Source: Thysanoteuthis rhombus | Taxonomy: Eukaryota; Mollusca; Cephalopoda; Oegopsida; Thysanoteuthidae | NCBI GenBank assembly: GCA_963457665.1 | Contig: OY735211.1 | Location: 34,379,231 to 34,443,230, forward strand | Direction of reading: 5' to 3' | Length of the DNA: 64,000 bases | Shown: positions 1-11,238 of the stretch, one piece after another | Numbering within the stretch: the stretch's first letter is position 1 | Layout: the number at the start of each line of letters is the position of its first letter | Position numbers and translations under genes: made by a program | The notes under the pieces: generated by a model | Databases searched by the model: none | What the model saw: only the letters and a program-made list of their open reading frames with translations | Told to the model about the DNA's origin: nothing

Positions 1-830
1 GGAATTTCTGATTGAGTTGGCATGATCTGTTCGACCGCCCGGTGCCACGATAAGATAATCATATCATCTACATACCTAGACCAGACCGAAGGCTTCAGTG
101 GAGTAGAATGTAGGACTAGATCTCTGAAAAATTCCATTTAGATATTGGAAATCATTGGCGAAAGTGGAGATCCCATAACTAGACCTTCTTCTTGATGATA
201 CATATCAGGCCCAAACTGGAATTAAGTTGCTCTTGTACAAAATGACAACATCTCAATTAAGTTATTAATGGAGATGCTAGTGCGGTCTTCAGATCAGAGA
301 CTTCTAGTTTGTTACAAAGGATCTGCTAGGCTTCCTCCATAGGTACTTGACTAAACAGACTAACCACATCAAAACTTACCATTTTTAATGATGAGATTGG
401 TGCCTCCCCAATAAGTTCCACAAATTGGCTGAGTTCTTCACATGGTATGATTTGCCTAACAGTGATTTTAGGATATCTGTCTTCCTTCATATGGTTCTTT
501 GTCCATGATAATGGTTGTATTGCTTTTATCCACTTGTACTTAACAATGTTTCTAACTCTTTATAGAGAAAAAAGCGGCTCTCTCTCTCTTCGCGGATGAT
601 ATTAGGTTGGGCTGGTGTTACATTCTCCTGAATCAGTCTCATCCTTGATCTAATTTCACTGCCTGATTTTTCCGCAGTTTTAAGGCATCTTTAAGGTAGT
701 GCTTCATTCCTTATATATGTTGTATTCTCAGGCCTGTTGGTATCAGACTTTCATCGCAGCATCTGCATGAGATTGTTAAATAGTTGGAAGACCTAGCTAG
801 TCTGTGCATGTTCGATTGACGGTATGGTTA
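1..830 (-). pseudogene. Penelope-like element reverse transcriptase, 5' and central part, running off the left edge
   Basis: Minus-strand translation gives the signature blocks of a Penelope-like retroelement RT in the right order. N-terminal block SLIPTGLRIQ lies near 720-760. MVSFDVVSLF (first catalytic Asp) lies near 350-385. QFGPDMYHQEEGLVMGSPLSP spans roughly 155-225, and WSRYVDDMII sits near 55-80, with YVDD exactly at 63-74. The family normally follows the RT with a GIY-YIG endonuclease, which would lie left of base 1. The copy is decayed: there is a stop just after the SFDVVSLF block (VPMEEA then TAG), and the blocks fall in different frames. Such enzymes copy element RNA by target-primed synthesis in the nucleus. 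The YVDD and GSPLSP blocks make the family assignment firm; the 5' limit is approximate. Confidence 0.87.
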
Positions 831-1403
831 AGCGTTTATACCTAATGCTGGATCAGTGGTACATTAAGGAAATAGAATATTTACATTTTTGATACTGTTC
901 TTTGCTTTGTACTAACGGAAGAAGAGACCGATATGAGAAACTCGCTTTCCTTATGGATATTACATTTTTCATCTGAAAATGGCTGTAGAAATAAATCAGC
1001 CTAAATAAATCAGCCTTCATCGAAGATGAAAAAAATGAAACTTGTCTGAAAAAAAGTTGCTATGTTAATACTCTATAGAGTGCAGTGTGTATCTTTGCTC
1101 AGATGATAGGGATACCCACATTTGTAATATTTACCTTTTTCATTTACTTTTGTTATTATCATAATTATTGTAATATTAAATCTTATTTGAAGCCTTGAAA
1201 ATTTGTAAGTATTGATCCAGCTTACAAAACACAAGTATACAGAATTGTTCTTGTGGCTTTATAGAGATATAATGGAAATTTTGTGTTTCTAGAAAGTATT
1301 ACTTGTCATTAACAAGCAACCAAATAGACCCTTGTCTGAAATTGAAATAACTGTTTAACTGAAAATGATGAATAATGTATAAGATATCAAAAAATAAAAA
1401 ATA
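831..1403. other. AT-rich spacer
   Basis: No coding block, RNA gene or clear repeat boundary is visible. The segment may hold the 5' untranslated part of the Penelope-like element to its left, but nothing in the sequence proves that. Confidence 0.5.
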
Positions 1404-1835
1404 CAGGTCTGGTTAGTCACTCAATAGAAACCACCATATGAAAAACATCTTTTGGTAGCATGTTGTGCTGAGGTGATCAAGTAAAAAACTTGAAGAAGGG
1501 GTGATCAATGAAAAGGTTTCTTTTCTTGCCTTTTGTGGGCAGTGATCACAAAAAAGTTCAAATTTTCAAAAACACCAGTGTTCATGTTGCCAGACACAAA
1601 CAAAGGGACCAATTTAGCATAAACATACATCACACTCCTCATCAAAAGCCAATTCAATGGTTGAATTTTCAAATAGCAAAAAAAATGTTTAAATTTTTAG
1701 CTGTCTTGCTCTATTGGTATGGCTTGCATGCATGATACATACATAGCCAGCCAGCCAGACAAACTTAAAGACTGAAGAAACCTATGTTGATAATTCTGGT
1801 GGCTGTTTTGGTTGATAGTTTCTAATATCAGGAGG
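1404..1835 (+). repeat. Family A interspersed repeat, copy 1
   Basis: First of nine copies of a ~430 bp repeat. The forward orientation starts GGTCTGGTTAGTCACTCAAT, followed by AGAAACC. It carries a GTGATCAAT box and a GGGCAGTGATCAC box, a CAGCCAGCCAGAC run, and ends with GAAGAAACCTATGTTGA then TTGATAGTTTCTAAT. AGAAACCA near the start and TGATGGTTTCT-like sequence at the end form a short imperfect inverted repeat. The short open frame inside (1508-1735) is not conserved between copies, so I read the unit as non-coding. An RTE 3' end follows directly. Confidence 0.8.
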
Positions 1836-1857
1836 CAAACAGGTATTACAGGTATCC

Positions 1858-2103
1858 TAAAAGCCATTAGTAAGCTCAAATGGCAATGGGTTGGCCAGGT
1901 TGCAAGAACATCAGAGAGCTGATGGACATCGCGACTTGCAATATTGATCTTCTGGGATCATATGCAAAATTGTGGCCACCAAAAAATAAGATGTTTGAAC
2001 AAGTTCAGCGGGTACTAGTGATGCTCAGGAACAAAATACATTAATTGATTAAGGCCTATGTTCAACAACAAACTTGAAAAAGGCTGATTGATGATGATGG
2101 TGA
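1858..2103 (+). mobile_element. RTE-like LINE 3' end, 5'-truncated copy 1
   Basis: Decayed coding for the C-terminal tail of an RTE-type reverse transcriptase (KLKWQWVGQVARTS-like block at 1873-1915). It then carries the diagnostic AAGGCCTATGTTCAACAACA (the family's EAYVQQ-type ending) and a GATGATGATGG tail at 2090-2103. RTE elements typically end in short ATG/GAT repeats and insert 5'-truncated, as here. Stops and indels are present, so it is dead. Confidence 0.78.
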
Positions 2104-2182
2104 TAACGAGTGTTTCTTTTTATCGTAAAGTTGTAAGTTAGATAACAACTGACTTAATGACTATCATAAATTGGAATTAAGG

Positions 2183-2270
2183 AGTGGCTTCTGGTGAGAC
2201 TCGAACTCACATCCTGAGTTCCAGAAACTTGTCTAAAATGGATGTCTTAACTGATTCAGCCTTCTTTATT
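2183..2270 (-). repeat. tRNA-derived SINE head, copy 1
   Basis: Read on the minus strand, this starts GGCTGAATCAGTTAAGAC, which fits an A-box. It ends with a perfect T-arm: GTGAG, loop TTCGAGT, stem CTCAC (2193-2210). The anticodon region does not fold well, so I call a SINE head rather than a tRNA gene. The same arrangement recurs near 9.0, 21.3, 23.9 and 24.9 kb, always in this orientation. Confidence 0.65.
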
Positions 2271-2324
2271 TTGATTCATGCTGTTTATCTAAATGGTCAG
2301 AAGGTATTCTACCTAAAATGTTGT

Positions 2325-2768
2325 GATGAAAAAAGGAACAAAGAGATGAAAAAAACAAGTCCAAAATCAACAGTGAAGATACTTCATCTCAGATTCCAAT
2401 TAACTTGAGGCTTTTGAAATAATAACCATTTCATATACATAATGTATATAAAGCGGATAATTTGCATTATATCAACTGTATCATGATATTTGATCAAATA
2501 ATTTTATGCACACAATATCTAAAAATCTTGTCAATTATCTCATTATACAATAACAATGAGATGAAGAAAAGTAGTCCAAAATTAACAGTGAAGATACTTC
2601 ACCTCAGAATTCAGATAACTTAGGGCTATTGAAATACTAGCCATTCATTTTATATTCATGTGTATTTTAGGTGGATAATTTGCTTCGTATCAATTGTATC
2701 ATCATGATGGCCCAAATAATTTCATGCACGCATTATCTAAGATATTGTTAATCATCTCATTATACTAG
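2325..2768. repeat. Two ~220 bp direct tandem copies
   Basis: The units at about 2325-2550 and 2552-2768 align along their length. Shared blocks include ACAGTGAAGATACTTCA, GGATAATTTGC, ATCAACTGTATCAT against ATCAATTGTATCAT, and an end block CATCTCATTATAC. A third partial match (AATAAGATGAGG through TTCAGAATTCAAGTAA) lies at 25335-25400, so this is probably the body of a SINE whose tRNA-like head is at 2183-2270. Confidence 0.7.
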
Positions 2769-5200
2769 CATTCATTTAACTTGAATGATCCCCCTCCATT
2801 TTGTATATATTGAATTTAATCTATAAATGATAATAACTGAAGGTTGGGTGCCCTCCTTACAATGATGGTTGGTTACCTAGGATTGGCTGTAGTGTTAGCT
2901 AGGGGTTTCTTCTATAAAGTAATAGTTTATAAGTTTAATATGAATATAATATTTATTAAGGGCTGGCCTTAGGTACTGGCAACATAGACAGTAACCCAGG
3001 GCAACAAGTCTGGGGGTTGCCTGTTATATGTCTGAGACAATAGGACTTTCCAGATACAAATGGAAAAATGGGAGAGTGGATAAATTAAACAGAATAAAAA
3101 CAGTCAAAATAAGAGAATTCTATACTTATTGCTTAAAAATATTTTGTTAGTTTTGTCAGGTATTTTTATAGTATCAAACCCGGAAAATTACTATTCCAAA
3201 TCAATTTTTCTCTTATTTATTCAGCCATAAAAAACTTATTTGAAAAATGACTCAGTGTATTTTTCATCTCCTCTCCCATCATAGGATACAAACCTATTCA
3301 AGGAATATCAGTGCCTAAGAACCAAGATTTAACTAAGAATTTATACGAATTGTGTACTCTCAAAGTAAATATTTTGTTTGTGCTTCCATGATGCATAACA
3401 GTCAACATTTGGGGTATTGTAGTGTCTAGTAAGAAGAAAGATTGTGATGAATTCTGGTTTAGAAATTATTTTGTTTCCACAATATAAACTTGGAGCTATT
3501 TTGTTTGTGAAGAGTTGTTTACACTATGTAAAACAATGCAACATTATAATTTGCATTTGAAAATTTTGAGACAAAAAAATGCCAAGATTTTGAAATTCTT
3601 CCAAAAACTTATTAATCATTGGATTTCGATAAGATTTTTGATACTATTTCATTCACTACTTGTCCTTTGGATTGTATTGACAGGCAAACATACACCTCCT
3701 GCAAAGGAAATTTTTTTTTCGCTATATTTTCAGTCAAAAGGAACTGAAATTTTTTCCAAATCCTGTCAAATAATCATGAAATTAACTATTTTCTTCAGAA
3801 TTCATACTTGAATCCTTCTCAGTATCCTTGGATTCCATTATAAATAACACAGGTCAAAGTTTTCAACATTTTCCAAACGTGGCTTCCAAATTTAGAACCT
3901 TAGATCCAAAGCATTTTGACAATGCATATAATTTGAACAAATAAGAATTTTTAGCAGACAAATGCTCAAATGTCATCCAAAGTCAGACTGAAATATTACA
4001 AGAGTTTCTTTATTTCAAAGACATTTACAAAGAGATAATGAGCACTGGCAGTATGACAAAGTCAAGTGTCGAGAAACAAACTATCAGCAATTTACTCTAA
4101 TTCATGGTCACCAATAACATGTTCTGCTTATCCAACCATGTCCACATTGGACCACATTTTTCTGACCCTACCATTAACTAACACAATTGCGGAATGATCC
4201 TATAGCTGGCCCAGGCACATGGAGTCATACTTTCATTCTACAATGGGCAAGAATAGATTGTCAGGGTTAGCTCCGCTCTGTATTGAAAGACAGTTGGTTA
4301 CTGAGATGGATTATTATTAGATAATAGATAACTTAGCAAGAATAAAGCCTACGTGAAAGAGGCTTTTGCAGTTGCTTCATACATTTCATATTACTTTGTT
4401 TTGGTTTCATTTTACATTTAAAATGTAAAATAATTAGATAACATACATTTTTTTTCAACTTCCGCAAAATAGGATTATGTTAATTGTAAAAAAAATCACT
4501 TTTGCAAATTTTAAAAATCAATATTACAAAGAACTCAGGGCTAACAAGTTATTGCATTCTGATCCTCCATACATTTTGAATGAATATCTGTATCTAATTA
4601 AAAAAATTGATATAATTCTATCAAAAATCTCCCAAACATTAGATTTTATGAGACTTCACATTTCTGTATTTCTAAAACTCAGTTCTATTTAATAACAACA
4701 TGTCAGAAGTAATCATGGAGATTAAAGAGTTTTAAAATATTTAAATTAGGTTTTTTGGAGAGAAAAAATTTATTTTTGAGAAAACATTTTTTTAATTTCT
4801 TTTTGCACAACAGCAAAGTGTACAATATATTTTTAAAAGAATCTTAGAATAAAAGACACGAGAAGAGAAATCACAGAACAAAAGTCACAACTTGGCATTA
4901 CTCAGAGCTACCTAAAAAATACAAAATTGGAAGAAAAGTCACAATTTTTGTTTCCTTGGTAAGAATGAAGGTCATATAAACTTCTTTTAAAAATAAAATG
5001 ATATAAGTAATATTCTAATCAATTGAGAAAGATTTTTTGTTTTATTTACCAATATATTCTGATACATATTGGGAAAGTGGTCTTGATTATCAAGTTTCAT
5101 ACACACTCATCCATTTGATCTTGAAAATGGTAAAAAAAAAAAATAATTTAACAATTTAATTCATTCAAATCCATAACTACATAATTTATTTTAATGGTGG
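2769..5200. other. AT-rich region without a supported gene
   Basis: Long AT-rich stretch. At about 2955-3010 there is a richer patch beginning GGGCTGGCCTTAGG that resembles the degenerate repeat at 16.8 kb. An open frame at 3515-3811 has no recognisable motif and AT-driven codons, so I do not call it. A less AT-rich block at about 4010-4330 shows no coding or repeat signature I recognise. Confidence 0.5.
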
Positions 5201-5204
5201 GGGT

Positions 5205-5260
5205 GCCAAAATTATCTTTGCCCCCGGGCGCTGAGAACCGTTGCTTCGCCACTGATGTGA
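5205..5260. repeat. MITE end fragment
   Basis: GC-rich island (GCCCCCGGGCGCTGAG, then GTTGCTTCGCCACTG) in AT-rich DNA. Read in reverse it begins CAGTGGCGAAGCAAC, a terminal-repeat style common to invertebrate MITEs. I could not find the partner terminus nearby, so this is a solo end. Confidence 0.4.
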
Positions 5261-5305
5261 TCTCAGTTGTGTTAGCAAAATGTGGATAAATATGATACGC
5301 TTCTG

Positions 5306-5441
5306 TTATCAAAATTCCTGAGATGTATTATCATTATTCAATTATTTTTAGACTAGTATCCTCATCTTTGTTATTTTGATCACTCTGTTTCACCTTGTGA
5401 ACTTTCTGGCCTTCCTCAGGCTCATGTCACATCTGGTAATT
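5306..5441 (-). repeat. Dispersed repeat with hammerhead-like core, single copy
   Basis: Minus strand reads ACCAGATG, then CCTGAGGAAGGCC, a 16-nt arm and loop, GAAAC, then AAAGATGAGGATAC and TGATAATACATCTC. The same blocks in the same order and spacing occur in both arms of the foldback at 42964-43211 (26 nt from AGGCC to GAAAC in each). CTGANGA ... GAAA is the conserved core pattern of hammerhead ribozymes, which are known in Penelope-like elements. Stem II here is weaker than at 43 kb, and no clean cleavage triplet is evident. Confidence 0.5.
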
Positions 5442-5481
5442 TTCAAAGACTTTAAGTCCCTTCTTTCATTCACAACTCATT

Positions 5482-5942
5482 AGAAACTGTTAACTAAAAC
5501 TGTCACAAAATATTGTCAACATAGGTTTCTTCAGTTTTCAAGTGAGTGTGACTAGCTAGCTATGTATCTATATATATTTTTTGTGCTTATAGACCACACT
5601 AATGGAGCAAGTGGGCTGCAAATTAAAAAATTCACTCCTTGCTATATCTGATAAAAATTTTCTTTTGTTTTTTCAAAATTCCACCCCCAAATAAGTTTTT
5701 AGTGGGGTGTTCAATTTATAATCTAAGTTTATCCTAAATTGTGTTTGGCGGCATTCATGCTTGTCATTTGAAAATTCAGAACTTTTTCCCAGTGATCACT
5801 GCTCAACAAAAGGTGAGAGAAGTGATCTATTCATTAATCACCCTTTTTTCCGATCTTCTTAATTGATCATCCCTGACACGGCATACTGCCAAAAGATATT
5901 ACTCACGTGATGGTTTCTATTGAGTGATTAACCGAACCTGTT
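5482..5942 (-). repeat. Family A interspersed repeat, copy 2
   Basis: Reverse-orientation copy. It begins TTAGAAACTGTTAACTAAAA, contains the ATAGGTTTCTTCAGTTTTCA block and the CAGTGATCACTGCTCAACAA block, and ends GATGGTTTCTATTGAGTGA. Together with copy 3 it forms a head-to-head inverted pair. Confidence 0.8.
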
Positions 5943-6123
5943 TTTTTTCTGCCAATTCTAGATCCCCAGAAAATTCTCAGATCCATACAACAAAAATTAA
6001 TTTTCAGCTTTGAAATACTTTTGTTTTTTTTAATTACAAGTGAAATGGGTTGATGTCTTTTTCAATCAGAACAGCAAATTGTTCGAATTAGAGTTCCTAT
6101 TTAAGTTGGCAAAAAAAAACAAA

Positions 6124-6568
6124 CAAGGTCCTGTTTGTCATTCAATAGAAATTATCAAGTGACCAATGTCTTTTGGCACCATACTGTGTTAGGGGTGATC
6201 AATCAAAAATATTTGAAAAAGGAGTGATCAATGAATAAATTGCTTCTCTTGCCTTTTGTTGGGCTGTGATCACTGAAAAAATTTGAATTTTCAAAAAAAA
6301 AACAAAAACATTAATGCTGCCAGACACAAACTAAAAGATCAATTTAGCCTAGATTTACATAGCAAATTAAACCCTCCATTCAAAACCTATTTTGCGTGTG
6401 AATTTTTAAAAAATTCTCTTCTCAACATAACAATGAGTAAATATCTAATTTTTTGGCTCTCTAGCTCTGTTGATGCTGCCTGCGTGTGTCACACATGCAT
6501 AAGCAGCCAGACCCACTTAAAAATTGAAGTAACCCATGTTGACAGTTTTGGTTGATGGTTTCTAAAGA
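6124..6568 (+). repeat. Family A interspersed repeat, copy 3
   Basis: Forward copy, from GTCCTGTTTGTCATTCAATAG to TTGATGGTTTCTAA. The family blocks GGGGTGATCAATCA, GGGCTGTGATCAC, CAGACACAAACT and AACCCATGTTGACAG are all present. The internal open frame (6283-6555) resembles that of copy 1 only at repeat level and has no protein motif. Confidence 0.8.
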
Positions 6569-6784
6569 ATTACAAATGAAAGAATGGGTTTGGTTCAAAG
6601 CTTTGTAATGTTGACTGGATGTCACAACCACCCGAGGGAAGATTTGAGATCAGCGATTAGAGCAATAATGAATATCAATCCAATTTACAATTTTCACCAT
6701 ATATTTGTTCCATCTTAATTCAATCTCTTCAGTGTAAATTAATTTCCTGTAATTTTCTTAGCACCTAAATTACAGAGTCAACCT

Positions 6785-7430
6785 ACGAGCAGGTAATTTT
6801 TGAATCGTCATCAGCTCCCACGTCTTCCTCTTTCCACCTTTTCTTTAATGAGTTGTAAAATTACAATTCCTTTCTGATATCAAGCCACTATTTGAAAATG
6901 CCTGGACAATGATTTTTTTTGATGTCTGACAAAATATTCAGGCAAGAACTGGAAAGTTTGTTCATAGGTGTTATGTAATACCAGCCAATAAATCCAAGAT
7001 GGTTGCACCCCTCGCGTCAGAGACGATAACCAGTATGTTCTAAACAGGGGCAGATCCATGATTCAGAGCAGTGGGACTGATTGAATGAAAAAAATTTTAT
7101 AAATAAATATAATAAAAGGGAAACTTATTTCAAACATCGAAAACAAGAAACGGATGCATGATCCAACATTTCACGCTTTTAACTTTTTAAAACACTAGAA
7201 ATGACGAAGGAGTAAAATGAGAAAAAATAATCCAAAATAATTTTACCCCACCCCTCCCCAAATCCACAGCTGCAGCAGGTAATTTTCGAAATCACCGTCG
7301 GCTCTTGCGTCTGCCTTTTCCCACCTTTTCTTTAATGACTTGTAAAATTACCTTGCTCTTCTGATGTCATGACACTATTTGAAAATGCCTGGACAATGAT
7401 CAGTTTGATGTCTGTCAAAGTCTGTGACTG
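6785..7430. repeat. Split direct repeat (~160 bp arms)
   Basis: The block at 6785-6945 recurs at 7270-7430. Shared landmarks are GCAGGTAATTTT, CCACCTTTTCTTTAATGA, GTAAAATTAC, ACTATTTGAAAATGCCTGG and TTTGATGTCTG. About 320 bp separate the arms. The right part of that spacer is the MITE at 7045-7273, whose right end abuts the second arm. Confidence 0.75.
7045..7273. mobile_element. MITE-like element with imperfect terminal inverted repeats
   Basis: Left end CAGGGGCAGATCCATGATT, right end in reverse CAGCTGTGGATTTGGGG, followed by a G-rich run. The TIR pair is degenerate but matches the same style as the element at 33185-33622 (CAGGTGCGGATCCAAGG). There is no coding capacity. Confidence 0.5.
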
Positions 7431-7811
7431 CCCCTGGGGAAGGTAGTGCTGCTGTCTAGTAAAGTTTAGGAAGTGGGTTAAGATGGAGTTTAAACTATCT
7501 TGCTTCTACATCATCACCGTCATGACTATCACCGCCATTACTACTGTCAGACGAAGTCACTATTTCTATTGCAATTAATATTCAAGAACATGTTTGTACA
7601 AATGATAATTATCTTAGCAGTAAGTTCTGGCTTGAGGTCAAGAATATCAAAGCAAAATATCTCATTTCAATAATTATTGATTTAATAAATCTGTCTGAAT
7701 GTAATTGTTCCTATTAAATGTGTCTGCCATTCTATCCTGTCTTCAATGACTTGCGAAATGTATGTAAAAAAAAAAGGTTTGATAAAGTAGCAGTAACCAG
7801 TTTTTCGTTGG

Positions 7812-8887
7812 AAATTTTACACTGTCATAAGTTTTTAAAGAAATGTAATCACAAATTGAAATATGATAAGAACATCTTTTCAGCTTGCATTTCTGTGTTA
7901 TTATTTGTATACTTAGTGAATCAGGTTACAGTTTTTAAAAACAGACAGATGCAAATAATGGTATTTTCCTTGCAAAGAAATTTTTTCAATGAACATAGTT
8001 ACACAATTTCATACACATGCTGTTGCTGAAAAAGAAAGAAAAAAAAACCCTTGCTACCAACAAAGCCTTCACCATGATAACTCTAGTAATCCATGGTTTA
8101 AGGGTTGAAGTATCATTACCACTAACCCAGTGTGCCCCAGCAGTACCTTATGATATCACCAGACTTTGGCAATTTTCCAGGAAATGATTGTAAAAATGAT
8201 CTACCATATATTTTGGGTAATGAGACAACACTAGAAGCATCCAAAACATAACTTAAAAAGTGCAGCCATTTTATAGGTAAGATAAAAAAAACTGTGACTA
8301 AATATTGAGCTAAAAACATAAAATTCAGATTGAAATTGAGGTCATATCATCTTAAAGTTGCCTCATCCCCAAAATATATGGTATTTTTCATTTACATTCA
8401 ACTAATTAATAGGAAAACCTGTCTGAAATATCCTAATTTAGAACTGTAAAAATCTATAACTAAATCTAAATCTAAAACTAAATATGAGATAGTCTGATGA
8501 AGTTTCTTTGATACAACACTGTGATGGGAAACCAACAATTTCTGGTGATACTGTTAAAGAACTCTAAATAAGTTGTAACGATGCTTCAACCTCCAAACCA
8601 TGCCTGACCTTCCAGTCATCATGGTGAAGGCTTTGTCAGCAGAACGGCTGTTGAATTCGCAGTAGCATGTGTATAAAATTGTACAATTGTGTTTGCATCG
8701 TTCAAAATATTTTTTATGAAAAATGAAAATACCTATATTTGCATTTGCCTCTTTTTTAAAATGGTAACCTGATTCATAAAGTATACAAAAAATAGTACAG
8801 AGATGCAAGCTGAAAAGATGGTTAGGTGTTTATATTTCATTTCGAGAGTATATTTCTTTGAAAACTTTTGGCAATGTAAAACTTTTT
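7812..8887. repeat. Large imperfect palindrome (foldback), ~380 bp arms
   Basis: Sequence at about 7815-8190 matches the reverse complement of about 8500-8885. Matching landmarks, left against inverted right, are CATCTTTTCAGCTTGCAT in both, TATACTTAGTGAATCAGGTTA against TATACTTTATGAATCAGGTTA, ACACATGCTGTTGCTGAA against ACACATGCTACTGCGAA, and ACAAAGCCTTCACCATGAT in both. Spacer is ~310 bp. Open frames in the arms are mirror images of the repeat and not genes. It is either a foldback element or two copies of one element in opposite orientation. Confidence 0.75.
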
Positions 8888-8939
8888 TTTAAAAGTATGA
8901 GATAGTAAAATAAGCAAAAATCAGAACTTAATCCTAATT

Positions 8940-9115
8940 AACTCTTTGCAACTTGATGATATAGCTGGGGAGAGAAGTAAATTCATGCCTTCCCAAAGGA
9001 CATTAGCATGAAGTGGATGTAAACTGTCCCAGCCTGAGTTTGAACTCGTGTAGCTGATTCTATTCTCCATGCAGTTAACTGTTAGGCCTTCTGCTATGCC
9101 TAACTCAACTTGAAT
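8940..9115 (-). repeat. tRNA-derived SINE, copy 2
   Basis: Minus strand carries ACGAGTTCAAACTCAGG, a good RNA polymerase III B-box, preceded by an A-box-like GCCTAACAGTTAACTGC. It matches the copy at 23790-23925 (CCATGCAGTTAACTG against CCATGCTGCTAACTG). Confidence 0.6.
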
Positions 9116-10140
9116 CTTGATGTAATGGAATTTGTCTGTGTCTATGATTAAGTTCTTCTTTTTCTTTTGAGTCTGTACACTTTCAGCATTTATTTTTTGG
9201 GGGGCTTTTTCTTTTCATCATCCTCTCATTTTAAAACGGGAATAAAATCCTGATAGAGAGTATTTTTCAGCATTTCGAATCTTGTTCTATATATTGCATG
9301 GTCACGCAATTATCTCAGTGATCTGGGGTTGCTTGGCACTTCTCTATTTTTGAGACGCTGCATGGCTGGTGTATTTTTGAAAGAGTTGACCATTATAGCC
9401 CATTTCTTTGTGTTTATTCCAAGATGAAAGCAGTCATGAACTCGTAGAATGCTTTGAAAATGTGGCCATTATGTACTGGGCAAGGAATCGACTATCTTTA
9501 AACTCAACTCTCAATATAGAAAAGGAAAAGAATAGCAGGAATAACAGATACATATATAGATAGATAGATTATGTCTATGTGAATGTATATGCATATATAT
9601 ATATATACTCACATTGAGATAAACTCATATATGTATACATTAGTAAAAAAAAACGGCAGTATATCTGAATAGGAGCACATGTTTGCGTATGCTTCAGTTG
9701 GTCTTTTAATTTTCTGTGTAAGTATATGTGTATGTATATGGGATGTAAGTGTAATTGGTATAAGTTTGGAACTCCACCTTAGAGACACGTGTATGTTAGA
9801 ATAAAACAATCTGCAGATGTATCTGTATAGCAGTATGTGATGTGTATATGCATGTGTGTACATATATATGTGATGTAGGTGTATCTTCTATAGGCTTTTA
9901 AGAACACCTTTACATCCTCAAACTTATGTGGTTTCAGGTGTGTATATGCTTGAAAATCTAGGTATGGGAGTCTGTGTGCATTCAAGTCTGGGGTGGCTGA
10001 CCATACCTGGAGAGAGAAAGGTGAACACTATCCTTTCTAAGAAGTCTGTATTATAGATAGGAAACGCTGTTGGAAACTGAGAAAAATCGAAGACACTCCT
10101 ATGATTAAATAGTAACCACCACACCAGATTGCAGAAACAT
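9116..10140. other. Spacer with simple-sequence DNA
   Basis: 9116-9540 shows nothing recognisable. 9541-9620 holds TATA/GATA repeats. 9700-10010 contains two loosely similar ATGTRATGTAGGTGTA-type blocks (around 9735 and 9865), suggesting an old duplication. No gene is supported. Confidence 0.45.
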
Positions 10141-10769
10141 AGTGCAAAAATGCTATTTATGTTCAGAAGAAAAATTTAGTATTTTTAATTTTCCTAATGA
10201 TAAATTTCCTTTGTTAAAAAAAAGCATGAATTAGTAGCTAATTGCAGACACAAAAGAAAATTTCTATCAAAATATTTAAATGACTATACATTAGACAATA
10301 GTTTTGATGACTAAAATTAAAGTATAAATGACACTGTAAATTGCATAAAGTATTATATAATTTCTTTGATACATAAATATGACATAGCTGTATATTATTT
10401 TTGATACAAAGAAATTTTAAAATTCAAATCCCTAAGGCTAGTGAAAAAATAACGTTCTAAACAGCGTATATATAAAATCACACAAAGATTTTTCTTATAA
10501 CTAACTGGATAATTTTGAAGAAGCATGAAACAATTCTATTGTGAGGATTCCATAAGTATATAATTATAAGTATATATATATATAGGCATGCACAACTCTG
10601 TACGTACAACATATCAACTTCAGTTCCTAGTTCTCAAATTATGTTTTCTGAGTTATCATTATAAATATGTAATAAGCAAAGACAGTTTCTGAATATCTGT
10701 TGAAAATTTCTCCAAAACTTTGCCAATCACTTGCGTCAATGTAGACGTCACAAGACAGTACAATATAGT
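10141..10769. other. AT-rich spacer
   Basis: No coding or RNA signature is visible. Short inverted pieces (ATTTCTTTGATAC and GATACAAAGAAAT, 10361-10432) and a short TA run near 10575 are all I see. Confidence 0.5.
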
Positions 10770-11072
10770 AAAAGGCAATTAGGTGTCAGACATCTCCATG
10801 AAGCTATTAGAAAGCTCAAATTGCAATGGGCAGGCTGTGTTGCACTAACATCAGACAACCTTTGGACGTCATGACTTGCAATGTGGATTCCCCCAAAATC
10901 ATACGTGAAATTGTGGCCGGCAAAAAAGTGAATAAGGTCGCATGATGGTTTTTGACAAGTTCATAATGTGTTGAAAACATGGTACACAGGAATGGAAAAA
11001 CTGGCAGCTTTTAGGGAAGGCCTATGTTCAACGACAGACTTTGAAAGTCTTATTGATGATGATTGATGATGA
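10770..11072 (+). mobile_element. RTE-like LINE 3' end, truncated copy 2
   Basis: Carries the KLKLQWAGCVALTS-like block (10815-10858), the TTGTGGCCGGCAAAAAAGTG block, GGGAAGGCCTATGTTCAACG (11015-11034) and a GATGATGATTGATGATGA tail. The order is the same as in copies at 1.9, 16.2, 45.9 and 61.4 kb. Confidence 0.8.
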
Positions 11073-11238
11073 AAAGGAGCGACTTTCTGTACACATATCA
11101 GAATAAACTAATAGAGTTGAAATGAAACTGATGCAACCTCAGATACGTCAATCATATCTCCTCGGTAACAGTTGAAAATGGGGAAAAAAGAAAAAATGGG
11201 AAAGAATGTAGAGAATATGTGATATGTGCAGTTACTGG

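Noticed and set aside
3515..3811. 98-codon frame
   Set aside because: Composition is fully AT-driven (Lys, Phe, Ile, Leu), with no motif, no splice signal and no repeat relation.
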